Assembly (NCBI GenBank): GCA_004764695.1
Contig: SMSO01000034.1
Location: 327,501-391,500, forward strand
DNA: 64,000 nt
Direction of reading: 5' to 3'
Source: Schizochytrium sp. TIO01
Lineage: Eukaryota > Sar > Bigyra > Thraustochytrida > Thraustochytriidae
Below are positions 41,923-53,186 of this stretch, in pieces. Position 1 is the stretch's first letter. Every line of letters starts with the position of its first letter. Position numbers and translations under genes: made by a program. The notes below the pieces were generated by a model. It made no database searches and was not told where the DNA came from. It was given only the letters and a program-made list of their open reading frames with translations.

Positions 41923-44587
41923 TTTGCGACACAGAGGATCCTGAAAAGCTCAAAGGCGGCAGAGAAACTAGACAAAATTTAAGGCGGAAGTTTGCGCTAG
42001 GGTCGCACGCAGAGGCGACGCGAGGGCGTAACGCGAGAGTAGCAGATTGCACGCCGTCGTTGCGCGCAGTCAGCCTGGCTGCCATGAAATCAAATCCAGT
42101 GATATCCTCGGATACGGTTCTGCGCCGGTTCTGCGCCGGTTCTTCTCAAGCTGCGGCTCTTTTGTTTTACACGGACAGAGTGCTGCGAGAAGCATTTTGC
42201 GAACAGAAGCGGGCTTAATGATGTGATTGGGATGGACATTCGATAAGTCAGGGAAGGGTGCATTGAGTTGACTCACCTCGTTTTATTCAGGAGAAACCAA
42301 TTGGCTTTTGCGATGCGTAAGTTGATATGACCTGTAAGAAGGAAAGGATTTACAGTTTACTCTTGATCAGAGCTGTCGCTTTCTTAGTCTGAAAATAGTT
42401 GTACCTGGTTAAAATCGAAGAACTAGATAGTTTTACTTTGTTTCTCAGTTCTTTCTTGTCCTGGATACTAGGTATCAACCTAATGGTATGATCTAAACTC
42501 GATCTTATAGTCACATGAAAAAATTCCAGCGCCTGGCAAGTGAGAATGCTCAGTTCCAGTTCCATTTTTCTTCAAATCACTTCACCCATTATGTATGCAG
42601 CGAGATGAGCATGGCATCTTTCTGTTTGTCTCTTTTGTAGCATCTTGCATACATATATATCGAGAGACAGGAAGCTAAAATGTAATCTACGATGCGTAGA
42701 CGTTTATCTAAACGTGTCCAAGCGACTTGGTCTAACGGAGATAAGAAAAGGGAGCCATGGAAGTGTATAAAACGAGCTTTGCTGCTAAAACATACATGTC
42801 AGAGTCGGGCTCGGATGCACTACTAGAGGCAAGCATGCGCGGTATGGCTACACTTTGACATATTTCAAAGGTATTCACCGACACAAAGCTGCAAGTCAAA
42901 ACCTGTGTTTGGGCTTCCGTCAGTGACGCATCACGAAGCAGTCTCGGCAAATCCTCGTTGTACTTTCCAGCATCCTAAAATGGACGACAATAGTTGAACT
43001 TGGGCTCTCCAAGCTGCTCTGTTCTTCAAGGATGTTTACGATGATTTTCTCTCGAGTTCCAGTCATAGCCTCTGCAGACTTAGTTTTAAACGTCTTTCAT
43101 TTGTACCGCAGAAGTTAACATAAGGAATCTTCAGTTTAATGGTCGAGTTCAGAAGGAGAATGCAAGGGTTTTATCAAGTGACCGAGTCAGTCCCTTGATT
43201 CTGATGATTTAATTATTTTTTGACATCACTCCTGCTGAAAGAAAAAAAACAGCTTTCGAAACCTCTGAAACCCTTTACTTTGTTGCATGAAATGTCAATC
43301 CTTCTCCTTTCGAGAAGTCTAAACTACTTTTATGTCGATGCTTTGCCGCGAGGTTCAAGATTACCGGTGTTTCTTTTAGCTTTTGCCGTATCGCAGTCCG
43401 CCCTTTTCCCTTCGGTCTGCCCCGCCATCGACACCGTGCAGAGTGAGCGTCCCAGGACCTCTTGCACAATTGTCGTTCTTGCGTTCCGCCGTATATTTCA
43501 TCTTCGTGAACTCTTCTTCATTCTTTGAGCTGCCAGAGCGAAAACGTGCGTCTCAGTCAGGTACAAACAAGCTCGAAACACACTTCAAGTTCGAGTCCCA
43601 TTCCAAGGCCTCAAGCCAACCCATTCACGGCACGCATCGTCGTCATCGTCATCATCGCCGGCATCTTGGAGAGTCTAATTCGAGTGGGCACAGAGACACT
43701 TTCAATTATCGCGCCGTGTGAGCAGCCCTGCCAGCTTATCGACTCTGGAGGTTGATCTTGATGACATTGAATGGGTGCCTCGAGTTCGCTCGGGCGGGGC
43801 GCCGTGGTCGGGAGGTCTTGGCGCTTCGAAGCAGCGGACTATCTTGACAGGCTGCTCAGGCTTGAAGCTTGAAATGCTGATTTCTTCACGACCTCTCGAA
43901 CAGGTACCAAGTTCCGAGTTTCAGCGTGCCAGCACCGTCTGTGAGTTTTGCTGTGTTACCTTTCGCTGCCTTTCTCGAACCCGTTCTACTGATGCCTCAG
44001 CCTTTGTTTGATGGCAATCTCTGCGGCGAGAAGGTCGCAGAGTCCTCGAGTTGAGCTCGAAGCACGGAGCTGCAGCTAGCTGCCAGGCCTCCCTCTGCTT
44101 GCATCCCGAACGGCCTGGTTCGAGCCATGTATGTGCCTGGTGTCGAAGGAGCTGCGATCTCGAGACGCGCACAAGTCGTCGGCGATTGTGGTGGAATTCT
44201 GCGAGCTGAGGGCATTTCAGGGGTATGCCCACTTCGTTGGTAATTCGTTCAACGATTTATGCTTTGGGTTATTCATCGATGTATCCATCCTTGGATTTAT
44301 CCATTCAAGTTTAACAGCCAAGTAAGTAAGTATGTAAGTAAGTAGGTAAGCGACAAATTTGATTGATCCTTCGATTCATCCATCCATCCATCGATTCATG
44401 CATCCATTGAAGGGTGTAAGTTGGCGATAATGGATTTATTCATCGATTTACGATTGATTCATTTCGTTAGTTTGGCTTTCTTGGTGGTCGTCTGACTCGC
44501 GAGAAGCGCAGAACAAGCAACACTCAAGTTTACGCTGACTCTGCGGTTGAAGAGCTCTGTCGTGCATTCATTCGAGCTGTGGGGCGA
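41923..44587. other. Spacer with simple repeats
   Basis: No convincing gene. The first 200 bp are GC-rich and probably the promoter side of the YbaK gene; they include TGCGCCGGTTC repeated at 42121-42142. Around 44260-44470 degenerate AAGT and ATCC tetranucleotide tracts occur. Confidence 0.4.
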
Positions 44588-44878
44588 ATGACAATGCAAT
44601 TTCTTGGATTTTGTCTGTTCTTGTGGATTCTCTTGCTTGCGACGGGCGAGGCCTTGGAAACCTTGCAATGCTTACGCCTCATTGAGCGTAGCAGCAGTGG
44701 CAGTCTGTGCGGGGATAAGCATGAGCTCCTGCGGGTTGGAAACAAAGTCCAAGGTCGCTGCTGTTTTCATAGCGCGCTGTTTGGAATGGATCATAACTTC
44801 AAAGCGATACCTGAACTTCGCGTTCTTTGCTTTTTCGAAAGAAACACCACGAAACTGAAAGTGGTTAGTACACAGTAG
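44588..44878 (+). CDS. Possible small secreted protein
   Basis: 96 residues from ATG 44588 (a GTG lies three codons upstream). The first about 22 residues (MQFLGFCLFLWILLLATGEA) look like a cleavable signal peptide, with a predicted cut after an Ala. The rest is short with several Cys (TLQC, SLC, RCC, VLC) and one NTT sequon. No family is recognised and the surrounding DNA is repeat-rich spacer, so chance is quite possible. Confidence 0.25.
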   Translation: MTMQFLGFCLFLWILLLATGEALETLQCLRLIERSSSGSLCGDKHELLRVGNKVQGRCCFHSALFGMDHNFKAIPELRVLCFFERNTTKLKVVSTQ

Positions 44879-45659
44879 GTACTTTCAGTTCCTTTTTTTT
44901 TTTTTTTTTCCTTTTTAATTTAAAACAAACTACAGTTAGTAGAATAATTTTAAAATTTAATTTAAGAATCATTCCATCAATTTTTTCCAACTCAGCTGCA
45001 TCTTCATGACCAGCTGCAGCTTCATTCTAGCACTGCTCACGCAAAGACCACCGCCAAGCATCAGCCAGATCATCGCATCGTCCGCGCCCGCCACGATAAG
45101 CTCGAGCTCAGCCAGGCAAACCGAGCTCGGCTCGTGTGGCATACGTCGGAAACCTTAGCTGGTGTGAGCTGACCATAGGAGGGAGGAGGGAGATTCATAT
45201 TTCCAGTCCCGTGAGAACTCGCCGCCAAAAGCCTCAGGAAAGACCGCAGCCAGGCTATCTATTCACTCCTCGCCGCGCTGCCCTGGGGCTTCAGCTCCTC
45301 CTGCTCTGAGTCGAGGAATTCGTCGCCGAGCGGGTGGGCGGGCGGCCCTCGGTCCAAGCCCGACCTCCTCAAGTCTCAATCTCAAAATCTCAATCTCAAA
45401 AAAAAAAATCAAAGCTGCTCGAGCTATGACACGATATATCATATGATGGGAAGAAAGGCGGCGTCTGTTGGTTTTGCGATTCTGCGATTCTGTCTCTCAC
45501 TCAATTGGTTTCCGGAAGAGTGGGAACGCAATCGTCGCGAGCTTTGGCCAAAAGTTCGAGCAAGGCTTTGCGAAGTCTGCCGCCATCGCGAACCCTTCGC
45601 CTTGGAGCGAATCGGCGTCAGTGGCCAGCTCGCTCCGCTCCACTCTCCTCGTCGACGCT

Positions 45660-45719
45660 GTTTCATTTTCATTTTCATTCTCATTTTCATTCTCATTCGC
45701 ATTCTCATTCTCATTCTCA
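45660..45719 (+). repeat. Hexanucleotide tract (ATTTTC/ATTCTC)
   Basis: About ten imperfect six-base units over 60 bp. Confidence 0.85.
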
Positions 45720-46040
45720 AGAACTTGGTTGGTGGCTTTCTTGGACTTTGCGACAGGAATTGTTGCCGCTGCTGCCGCTGCTTTGGTCAGTCAGGTTGAT
45801 GGAGAGAAGCGGCACAAGAACGACCTGGAGAACGGCAGGAAGGAGCTCGAAGCGAGCGAGCACCTGTGCCAAAGACGTTCGCCACCTGTCGATAACGAGG
45901 GCGAAAGGCTGGCACTGAAGATGGATGGTCTCGCGCGGCGTCGTCTACAACGGCAACAGCGACGCGGCAGCGATGACTCTAGAGTTATAAGAGCAGCAGA
46001 AGATGAGAAGCGCTTTGAGCAGCGCAGGTTCGGAGGCTCT

Positions 46041-46275
46041 TGTCTTGTCTTGTCTTGTCTTGTCTTGTCTTGTCTTGTCTTGTCTTGTCTTGTCTTGTCT
46101 TGTCTTGTCTTGTCTTGTCTTGTCTTGTCTTGTCTTGTCTTGTCTTGTCTTGTCTTGTCTTGTCTTGTCTTGTCTTGTCTTGTCTTGTCTTGTCTTGTCT
46201 TGTCTTGTCTTGCCTTGTCTTGTCTTGTCTTGTCTTGTCTTGTCTTGTCTTGTCTTGTCTTGTCTTGTCTTGTCT
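46041..46275 (+). repeat. TGTCT pentanucleotide array, 47 units
   Basis: Exactly 235 bp of TGTCT units with a single variant unit (TGCCT at 46211-46215). The purity suggests recent expansion. No frame through it contains a stop on either strand, which creates artefactual Cys-Leu-Val-Leu-Ser and Asp-Lys-Thr-Arg-Gln repeat proteins. Confidence 0.95.
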
Positions 46276-46613
46276 TCTGTTCGTTCGCTGCGACGGGGAA
46301 TTCGCAGGGATTTGCGGCGACTCCTTGGGAAAGATTACGATGACTTCCTTCGGGAAGCCTCGCGGTGGAAGCCGCGAAGCGTCATAGGTGGTCTTGTAAA
46401 ATGGAACTCGAAGAGCGGAGTAGGAGTGGACTAGGCGGCGCCTAGGCGCTCGGGGATTTGGGAGCAAAGCAAAGCTGAGGCATCAGCAAACCCCAAACCT
46501 GCGATAGAAGCACAGCACAAGAGCAAGCAAGCAAGCAAGCAAGCGAGCGAAGCGTGACTGAGAGAAAGAAAGCGTCTGTTTTTGAGAAGCGAGAAGAAAG
46601 TCAACCAGTGAAA

Positions 46614-47687
46614 ATGCCCGGCCGTACCGAGAAAGGTCTCTTCGTTGAGGGCCCCGAGTCCAAGTTCAAGCTCAAGGAGTTTGAGCGCCGTGAACTCGGA
46701 CCCAAGGATGTTGATATTGAAATTAAGTACGCCGGTATCTGCGCCTCTGACCTTCACCAAGCCCGCGGCGACTGGGGCAACAGTGACTACAGTGGCCCCG
46801 GTATGTGCCCTGGCCACGAGATTGTAGGCTACGTTCGTGCCGTTGGCCCTGAGGTGACCAAATTCAAGGTCGGCGACAAGGCCGGCATTGGCTGCATGGT
46901 CGACTCTTGCCGCGAGTGCGACGAGTGCAAGGGCGGTGACGAGCAGCTCTGTGACTCTGGCTTTGTCAGCACCTACAACGACAAGTACCGCTACAAGCAC
47001 CACCCCGAAATTGGTGGCCAGACCTTCGGTGGCTACTCCACCGGTATCGTCTGTGACGAGGACTTCTGCCTCCACATCCCTGACAACCTTGACTTTGCCG
47101 CTGCTGCGCCCCTCCTCTGCGCTGGTGTCACCACCTACTCCCCGCTTAAGTACTTCGGCCTTAAATCTGGTCAGACTCTTGGTGTCGCAGGTCTCGGTGG
47201 ACTTGGCCACATGGCCGTCAAGTTTGGTATTGCTATGGGCGCCAAGGTTGTTGTGCTTTCCCGTGGCACCAGCAAGAAGGAGGACGCCCTTAAGCTCGGT
47301 GCTCACGAGTACCTTGATGTTAAGGACGAGGAGGCTTGCAAGAAGGCCTCCAAGTCTATTGACATGATTATTGACACCATCAGCGCCGACCACGATATGA
47401 ACCAGTATCTCAGCTTCACTAAGAGCAACGGCAAACTCATTCTCGTTGGTCTTCCCGGGAAGGCTCTCCCCGTGCACCCGTTCTCCATTGTGGCTGGCCG
47501 CCGTACGCTTGCTGGCAGCATCATTGGCTCTATTAAGGAGACTGCCGAGATGCTCGAGTTCTGTGCTGAGCACAACGTTCTCCCCGAGGTTGAGATGGTC
47601 AAGGCCGACTACGTCGACCAGGCCTACGAGCGCATGCACGCTGCTGATGTGCGTTACCGCTTTGTGATCGATGTGGAGAGCATCTAA
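46614..47687 (+). CDS. Zinc-dependent alcohol dehydrogenase, CAD/ADH6-like
   Basis: 357 residues from the ATG at 46614 (MPGRTEKGLF). The frame extends upstream to a GTG at 46554, but that part lies in a repeat-rich leader. Medium-chain dehydrogenase: catalytic zinc ligands Cys43 (GICASDLH), His68-Glu69 (CPGHEIVG) and a Cys in LLCAGVTTYSPLK. Structural zinc Cys are at 99, 102, 105 and 113 (SCRECDECKGGDEQLC). NADP-binding Rossmann loop is GLGGLGH. It fits the cinnamyl-alcohol-dehydrogenase / YahK / yeast Adh6 branch, which reduces a broad range of aldehydes with NADPH in the cytosol. All key residues are present. Codons are strongly C-ending (for example GGC, CTC, AAG), more so than its neighbours, suggesting high expression. 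Confidence 0.92.
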   Translation: MPGRTEKGLFVEGPESKFKLKEFERRELGPKDVDIEIKYAGICASDLHQARGDWGNSDYSGPGMCPGHEIVGYVRAVGPEVTKFKVGDKAGIGCMVDSCRECDECKGGDEQLCDSGFVSTYNDKYRYKHHPEIGGQTFGGYSTGIVCDEDFCLHIPDNLDFAAAAPLLCAGVTTYSPLKYFGLKSGQTLGVAGLGGLGHMAVKFGIAMGAKVVVLSRGTSKKEDALKLGAHEYLDVKDEEACKKASKSIDMIIDTISADHDMNQYLSFTKSNGKLILVGLPGKALPVHPFSIVAGRRTLAGSIIGSIKETAEMLEFCAEHNVLPEVEMVKADYVDQAYERMHAADVRYRFVIDVESI

Positions 47688-49756
47688 ATCTGATATTGTT
47701 TATCAATCAATCAGTGATAGTCCTCGCCACGTATCTTCTCTTTGCCATGTAGTCTTTCCAATTTGCAACCAGGCAAGCATGTCTGTAAATGAACGATATT
47801 AAATCTTCTCTCCAGATACTAGATTTCCTTTCTCCTTGCATGTTATCTGCTCTTCTCTTATTTCTTGTTTTGTCCAACATATCTGTCAGAGGCTCTTTAC
47901 CTCCAGGTAAGATGCGAAAAGGTAAATCTGCTTCATGTACCATTTACAGTCTCAACTCTGCGGTCGGGTGAACGATTCACTTTGAAAGTCTGCAATCAAG
48001 ATTTAGCGGACAGTACCTACTGAGCTCAACGCAATGGACAATCCAACCAGCAGCAACAAACCTAACGCTATTCTATGGTCAAGACGCGCTCCGCCTCTTG
48101 TTCGTATTCGTATTCGTATTCGTATTCACCCCATTCCATCTTAGCCCGAGGCTTTGGCACTCGTCACATTGGCTACGCATCTTCACTTAGAATGAGTTTT
48201 ACAGATTGATCCACCGTCCACAGGTCCGTCCTGGTACTCGTCTCTGCTTTCCCCACGCGTCGCCAATTTACTGCTGCTGCTAGGCACAGTAGGAACCTCA
48301 ATCGCAATGAACCTTCATGCTCCACGTCCTCCGCATTTGGAGAACCGATATTGGTCGCACAGAAGAACGAACCTTACGAGTTAGGCGTTCCTCTTAGCTG
48401 CCAGCGTTTTGCTTCCTGCAAGCCGCTTGCAGACCGTGCTGGCACGCTCTTGGAATCCTCAGGGCCCCTCTCCTGCCATCAACGTTGTCCAAACCTGCCT
48501 GCACGCGTGCCTCCTCTGCCCAAGACCACCCACAGAATCGCCACTCGCACCAGACCCGTGTTCAATATTCACAAGAATGCCGAGCGAATCGGTCGCCAGA
48601 GTTGTACATAACAGCGTCGATCCCACCCCAACTAAAGCCCCAGAGTTAAGAATACACCCGCATACACAAGCGAAGGCAATCTCGTTTATCGCATCCCATT
48701 CGCCGCGATGCCAATGCGATGCAATGCAAGGTCTTCGCAGCACAAGGCCTCGTTGGACGGGCTCTCGTGTCGCTGCTGAGGCGTAGTGATTCAATCTCAC
48801 GCAACCATTGAGAACCACATCGAAGCAAACCACATCGAAGCAAAGCAAAGCAAAGCAAAGCAAAGCAAAGCAAAATGAAAGAAAGCAAAATGAAAGAAAG
48901 GCAAACACAATCGTTAAGTACAGAACATGGATATGAAATCATTCACGAGGCGCCCTAGGAAAGTAGAGGATACCCGGTCGAAGACTATCTAAGCGGCCCA
49001 AACCTTCTTCACCATAACCTAGATTCACAAGCTCAAGCCCCTCCATAAACTCACTCATCACGAATTCTTGTGAATTCTGTTTCCTTTTCAATTATCAATC
49101 AATCGCGCGATAATTACTATGATCAGCGTAGCACCGCTTGCACACCGCGGCGAGGGTGCGCAAGAGATCCTGCTCAATCCGACGAGATAAATAACAAAAA
49201 GCAAAGCATGGAAAATGGTAAAACACTGCCAAAGCTGGCCCGATTTTAGAAGACCGCACTCTAACTCGTTTGGGTCAATTTAATGTCACCGAGTCGCGGG
49301 TAGAAACTGTGCAAGAAGCTCGAAGAAGCCCTGAATGCGTGTGCTTGGTAGCAAAGATGAAGGCGATCGATTTGATACTAAGTAGGCTGTATATTTTTTT
49401 AATTATAAAAGTTATTGTTAGTTTCTTGTTAAGAAGAATAGAGAAAAAAAAATGAAATAAAGAATATCGATCGCTGTATTTTGATGAATTCATACTTTCT
49501 CACATACCTCGATTGAGAATTGGTCGGGTGACTGAGCGACGAAGGGGATCCGGTCGAGTATAGATCGAATGCCAGGCCCTGCGTCCTGTCTGACTGACTG
49601 ACCGACTCGTTCCGCTGCCTTCTACGGTCTTGTCCTGGCGGGTTGAGGATCCAAGTCATCCATCTTTCAAGAATTTCTGACATTCGAGCTCAAGCTTCGT
49701 CACTCCTACTCCTACTCCTCCAGACACGGGCTCAGCTCAAATAACATCCGTCAAAC
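47688..49756. other. Spacer with simple repeats
   Basis: About 2 kb; no convincing gene. It contains TTCGTA repeats (48101-48127), a duplicated AACCACATCGAAGC next to an AAAGC pentamer tract (48841-48870), and two 15-bp AAAATGAAAGAAAGC-type units. Confidence 0.45.
48841..48900 (+). repeat. AAAGC pentamer tract and 15-bp doublet
   Basis: Six AAAGC units (48841-48870) followed by AAAATGAAAGAAAG twice. Confidence 0.85.
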
Positions 49757-51868
49757 ATGAGCAAAGTTGATGATGTCGTACTGGATGCGTCAGCATCGCC
49801 TTCATGGTCTCCGACAACCTTGGCTCCAACGAGCCTGGCACCGACAGCGTCAACGAGCACTCATGAATTTGGCGCTATCAACACCCTTATGCTAGTCATT
49901 CTACTAGCACTATGCGTGCTTGCAGGTTACGTCCTGCAGGAACGGCACTTTAAATACTTGCCTGAGAGTGGCGCATCGCTGCTGCTCGGAGCCGTCGCTG
50001 GTGGAATTATTCGACTTGCGGTCGGCGACGACAACAGTGAGCTGGACCTTCTGCAATTTAGTCCGCTCATTTTCTTTTTTGTTTTACTACCGCCCATTAT
50101 TTTTGAGGCAGGATATACGCTCAAGAAGAAAAGGTTCTTCGCAAACGTCGTGGCCATCGGGCTATACGCCATCGTAGGCACGTTTATCAGTACCTTTACT
50201 GTTGGCTTCTTAACCTACATTGCGGCGCTGATTGGCATTGTAGGTGTGGATAGTTCTTCGCCTTTGCAATCCCTGCTGTTTGGAAGCCTTATTTCGAGTG
50301 TGGACCCTGTGGCCACACTCGCCATTCTTGGCAGCTCAGAGGTAAACTGTGATCCTCTACTTTACTCACTTGTCTTTGGTGAGAGTGTGCTTAACGATGC
50401 AGTGGCAATTGTTCTGTTTCATGTTATGAACTCGTATGCTGTGGAAAGTAAGAGCTTTGCTGGACATGATATCATTGTAGTGATTCTGCGATTCTTTGGC
50501 ATGACTATTGCGTCTGTGCTGATTGGTGTAGGGTGCGGCCTGTTGTGCTCTTTTGTCTTCAAATTTTCCTCGCTTCATAAGTACCATGCGTACGAGATTC
50601 AAATGCTCTTTCTCTTCTCATTTGGCTGCTTCGCACTCTCTGAGCTTTTGGGTATGTCAGGCGTGGTGGCACTCTTTTTTTGCGCACTCACTCTCTCGCA
50701 CTATAACTACTACAACCTTTCGGTGCAGACTAAGATATCTAGTCGTTACGTGTTCGAATCGCTTGCAAAAACATCCGAAACCGTTGTTTTTGTGTATATG
50801 GGTCTCAGTATTTTCATCACCAAGTCAACTTGGGACCCATTCTTCATTCTCTTTGGCACATTTTTCTGCGTCGTGGGCCGTGCTGCAAACATCTTTCCAA
50901 TGACATACCTTGCGAACTTGTGCCGTGCCGAGAAGATCTCACACCGAATGCAGATTTTCATGTTCTTTAGTGGATTGCGAGGAGCTGTGTCTTATGCGCT
51001 TTCGCAGCAGCTCACCACGGACACCGGCTCAGAGCGCTCCATTGAAATTATCCAAACTACAACTTTAGGAATCACCATCATCACTACCTTTATGCTAGGC
51101 GGTACCACATCGCACATGCTCGAGCGACTTGATCTCAAAAGGGACGCTAATGCATCTACTGGCGATGAACTACGAGAAGACTTTACAAACTACCACGAAC
51201 TTCCCGAACACCGTTTATCTGTTTCAAGCGCTGATGAAGATCTCAGCCACCTTGGCCCACGCGCGTTGCGTGTTCGTCGTGTCCGCTCCAAGATTGAAGG
51301 AATGTGGCGTTATTTTGATGAGCAATACATGAAGCGCCTCTTCGGCGGCAAGCGACACCAAAAGAGCCGCATTTCTCCAGAACTTTTTAATGCAATCCAG
51401 GACGGAGACATCAGCCATTTTGTAGTGAATGAGAATGGTTCAATTCATTCTAACGGCAACAATGGCAACAGTACCAGCAGCGCAAGCAACAACAATAACA
51501 ACAGTGCGAACTCCTCTGGCCCTTCTCGAAGGTTTCAGCGGCGACTCAGTACACAGGGCTCGCGTGGCGATGATGCAGGAGCGAGTCTCCTTCTCAATGG
51601 AGCAATGCACGATAACATTCCCACAGAAATGGATGACGACGATAACGACCATCCATTTGTTTCATCGGCTCCATCTGCTTCACGAAATGTTGTACCTATG
51701 CAAATTGGCATGGAAGAGGATGGCTATGATACTGATGTCCTCGGGGGTCGCAGCGTAAATGTCGGTGATGATGATGATGATGATGATGTTGTACGCGTTG
51801 GACACTATGCGGATGAGGACGAGGAACATCTTGAGCGCTTTGGGATGAATGCCCACCACAACCAATAA
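49757..51868 (+). CDS. Na+/H+ exchanger, NHE/SLC9 family
   Basis: 703 residues from ATG. After a Ser/Thr/Pro-rich N-terminus (1-37), about 12 membrane helices span about 40-460. Diagnostic motifs: FFFVLLPPIIFEAGY (about 106-120, inhibitor-binding helix), GSLISSVDPVATLAILG, FGESVLNDAVAIVLF with Asn213-Asp214 as the transport pair, and SGLRGAVSYAL. The set fits eukaryotic endosomal/vacuolar NHEs (NHE6/7/9, Nhx1 type) that swap Na+ or K+ for H+ to set organelle pH. The about 240-residue cytosolic tail is hydrophilic, with an Asn/Ser-rich tract (SASNNNNNSANSS) and Asp runs (GDDDDDDD-like, encoded by GAT repeats near 51767-51789). The tail has no known regulatory domain and may be a trafficking or phosphorylation platform. 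Confidence 0.93.
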   Translation: MSKVDDVVLDASASPSWSPTTLAPTSLAPTASTSTHEFGAINTLMLVILLALCVLAGYVLQERHFKYLPESGASLLLGAVAGGIIRLAVGDDNSELDLLQFSPLIFFFVLLPPIIFEAGYTLKKKRFFANVVAIGLYAIVGTFISTFTVGFLTYIAALIGIVGVDSSSPLQSLLFGSLISSVDPVATLAILGSSEVNCDPLLYSLVFGESVLNDAVAIVLFHVMNSYAVESKSFAGHDIIVVILRFFGMTIASVLIGVGCGLLCSFVFKFSSLHKYHAYEIQMLFLFSFGCFALSELLGMSGVVALFFCALTLSHYNYYNLSVQTKISSRYVFESLAKTSETVVFVYMGLSIFITKSTWDPFFILFGTFFCVVGRAANIFPMTYLANLCRAEKISHRMQIFMFFSGLRGAVSYALSQQLTTDTGSERSIEIIQTTTLGITIITTFMLGGTTSHMLERLDLKRDANASTGDELREDFTNYHELPEHRLSVSSADEDLSHLGPRALRVRRVRSKIEGMWRYFDEQYMKRLFGGKRHQKSRISPELFNAIQDGDISHFVVNENGSIHSNGNNGNSTSSASNNNNNSANSSGPSRRFQRRLSTQGSRGDDAGASLLLNGAMHDNIPTEMDDDDNDHPFVSSAPSASRNVVPMQIGMEEDGYDTDVLGGRSVNVGDDDDDDDVVRVGHYADEDEEHLERFGMNAHHNQ

Positions 51869-53186
51869 ATATGCGCCAATGTTAAGATAATGTGTTTGAA
51901 ATGTTAGTAGTATTCCTCCGTCTCATCGCATAAGCATCTGACTGAATGGGATATTGGAGAATGCCCATCATGAGATTATTTTGTGACACGCATTTACAAG
52001 GTTTTCATCTCCTCCAAGAAATGTGCTATGGCGGCCACGAAAGGCTCATTCGCACGCGAAAGATTCAGAAAAAATAATATTTATCATATCGGTTTAAAAT
52101 GCGAAAAGCATGGTGCTTTTATTAGTCTTGTCTTCTCTCTTTTCATGCGTCCTCCTCAGGAATGGAAAAACCGACCTCCATAAAGTTAGAACTATTTTAA
52201 AAAGTAAGCTAATGCATTAACACTCTTCTAAAATATTATTAGAAAACCTTGTCTTTCTGATTTTGCAAGAGTTTAGTCTTTGAATTCCGTAATGAAAATG
52301 AAGTCGTATCTTTCTATTCCCGACCGTGAACACGGTTAGAATCAGTATTCGCTGACGAAAAAAAATCGATAATTTTCTCCCCTTTATTTAAGAAAAGAAG
52401 AAACAAAAATTGTCTTATAAATTAAAAGACATGAATTGGCGTACTAATGAATTCACTTGCGAGCCACACATCGACATATAGCAACAGTAGGATCCAAGGG
52501 AGATCGCTGCATTTTTCCTTCAATGATACCATCCCCCCAAAAAAATCCTTGCATTTTGTTTTGGGGAACAGTAAGCAAATTGGCCTTGCAGAAACAACTG
52601 AAATATTGTTTCAAATGACATAATTATGAATTAAATTTTATCGCCAAATACAGCGTACACAAATCAGGAGCTTGACTAATATTTCAGAACATGTACACAT
52701 AAACAGAACAAATTGTCTTGTGGTCAGGATTGCACATATCGTAAAATTGGTAGTCGTGTCGATTATATATTCTTTAAACAGTGCTCGGTGTTTGCATTGT
52801 TTGTCTTTGTTCATTGAATGAGTTTTCATCATTGCCACCAAAATCATAAGCAGCAGCAAGGACATCACGATAGGTCCTCAAAGCAGCCTGAAAATAGAAC
52901 ACAATGAGGCCTTGTTAGGAGAAGAAAATATGACTGAATCTACTTTCCTACATCCCTGATAGAACAGAAAGAAGAAGCAAAAGGCGAAGAATGAGTGAGG
53001 TTGCAAAAAGACGAGTTCGCTTGCTTTTCTTTATTATCTAAGGGAATCCCACCTGCAAAGTACAAACAGGCGAGCTTTATATACGTATTATATGCCACAA
53101 TGCCCTTAGATTTATGCGATGTTATTCCTTCCATTACATGCGATCAGAGGAAAGGAACAAATAGGATTCAGGGTAAAGCTAAAATA
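51869..53186. other. Spacer between convergent genes
   Basis: 1.3 kb, AT-rich; 3' flanks of the NHE gene and of the PH/J gene. No gene recognised. Confidence 0.4.

Larger units (their letters stand above)
44879..46613. other. Repeat-rich spacer upstream of the alcohol dehydrogenase gene
   Basis: Contains poly-T (44895-44911), an ATTTTC/ATTCTC hexamer tract, the TGTCT pentamer array and an AAGC tetramer tract (about 46523-46544) just before the next gene. Long open frames across it (45468-46343 plus, 45985-46467 minus) exist only because the pentamer array has no stop codons. Confidence 0.5.

Noticed and set aside
40210-41982. 590-codon plus-strand frame opposite the YbaK gene
   Set aside because: It is the antisense shadow of a GC-rich coding sequence. 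It has no domain, and the minus strand has clear GST-like and YbaK motifs.
45468-46467. Repeat proteins of Cys-Leu-Val-Leu-Ser or Asp-Lys-Thr-Arg-Gln units on both strands
   Set aside because: They exist only because the TGTCT array has no stop codons; no start context or conserved flanking domain.
46431-47639. 402-codon minus-strand frame opposite the alcohol dehydrogenase
   Set aside because: Shadow of a strongly biased gene; the plus strand has all zinc ligands and the Rossmann motif.
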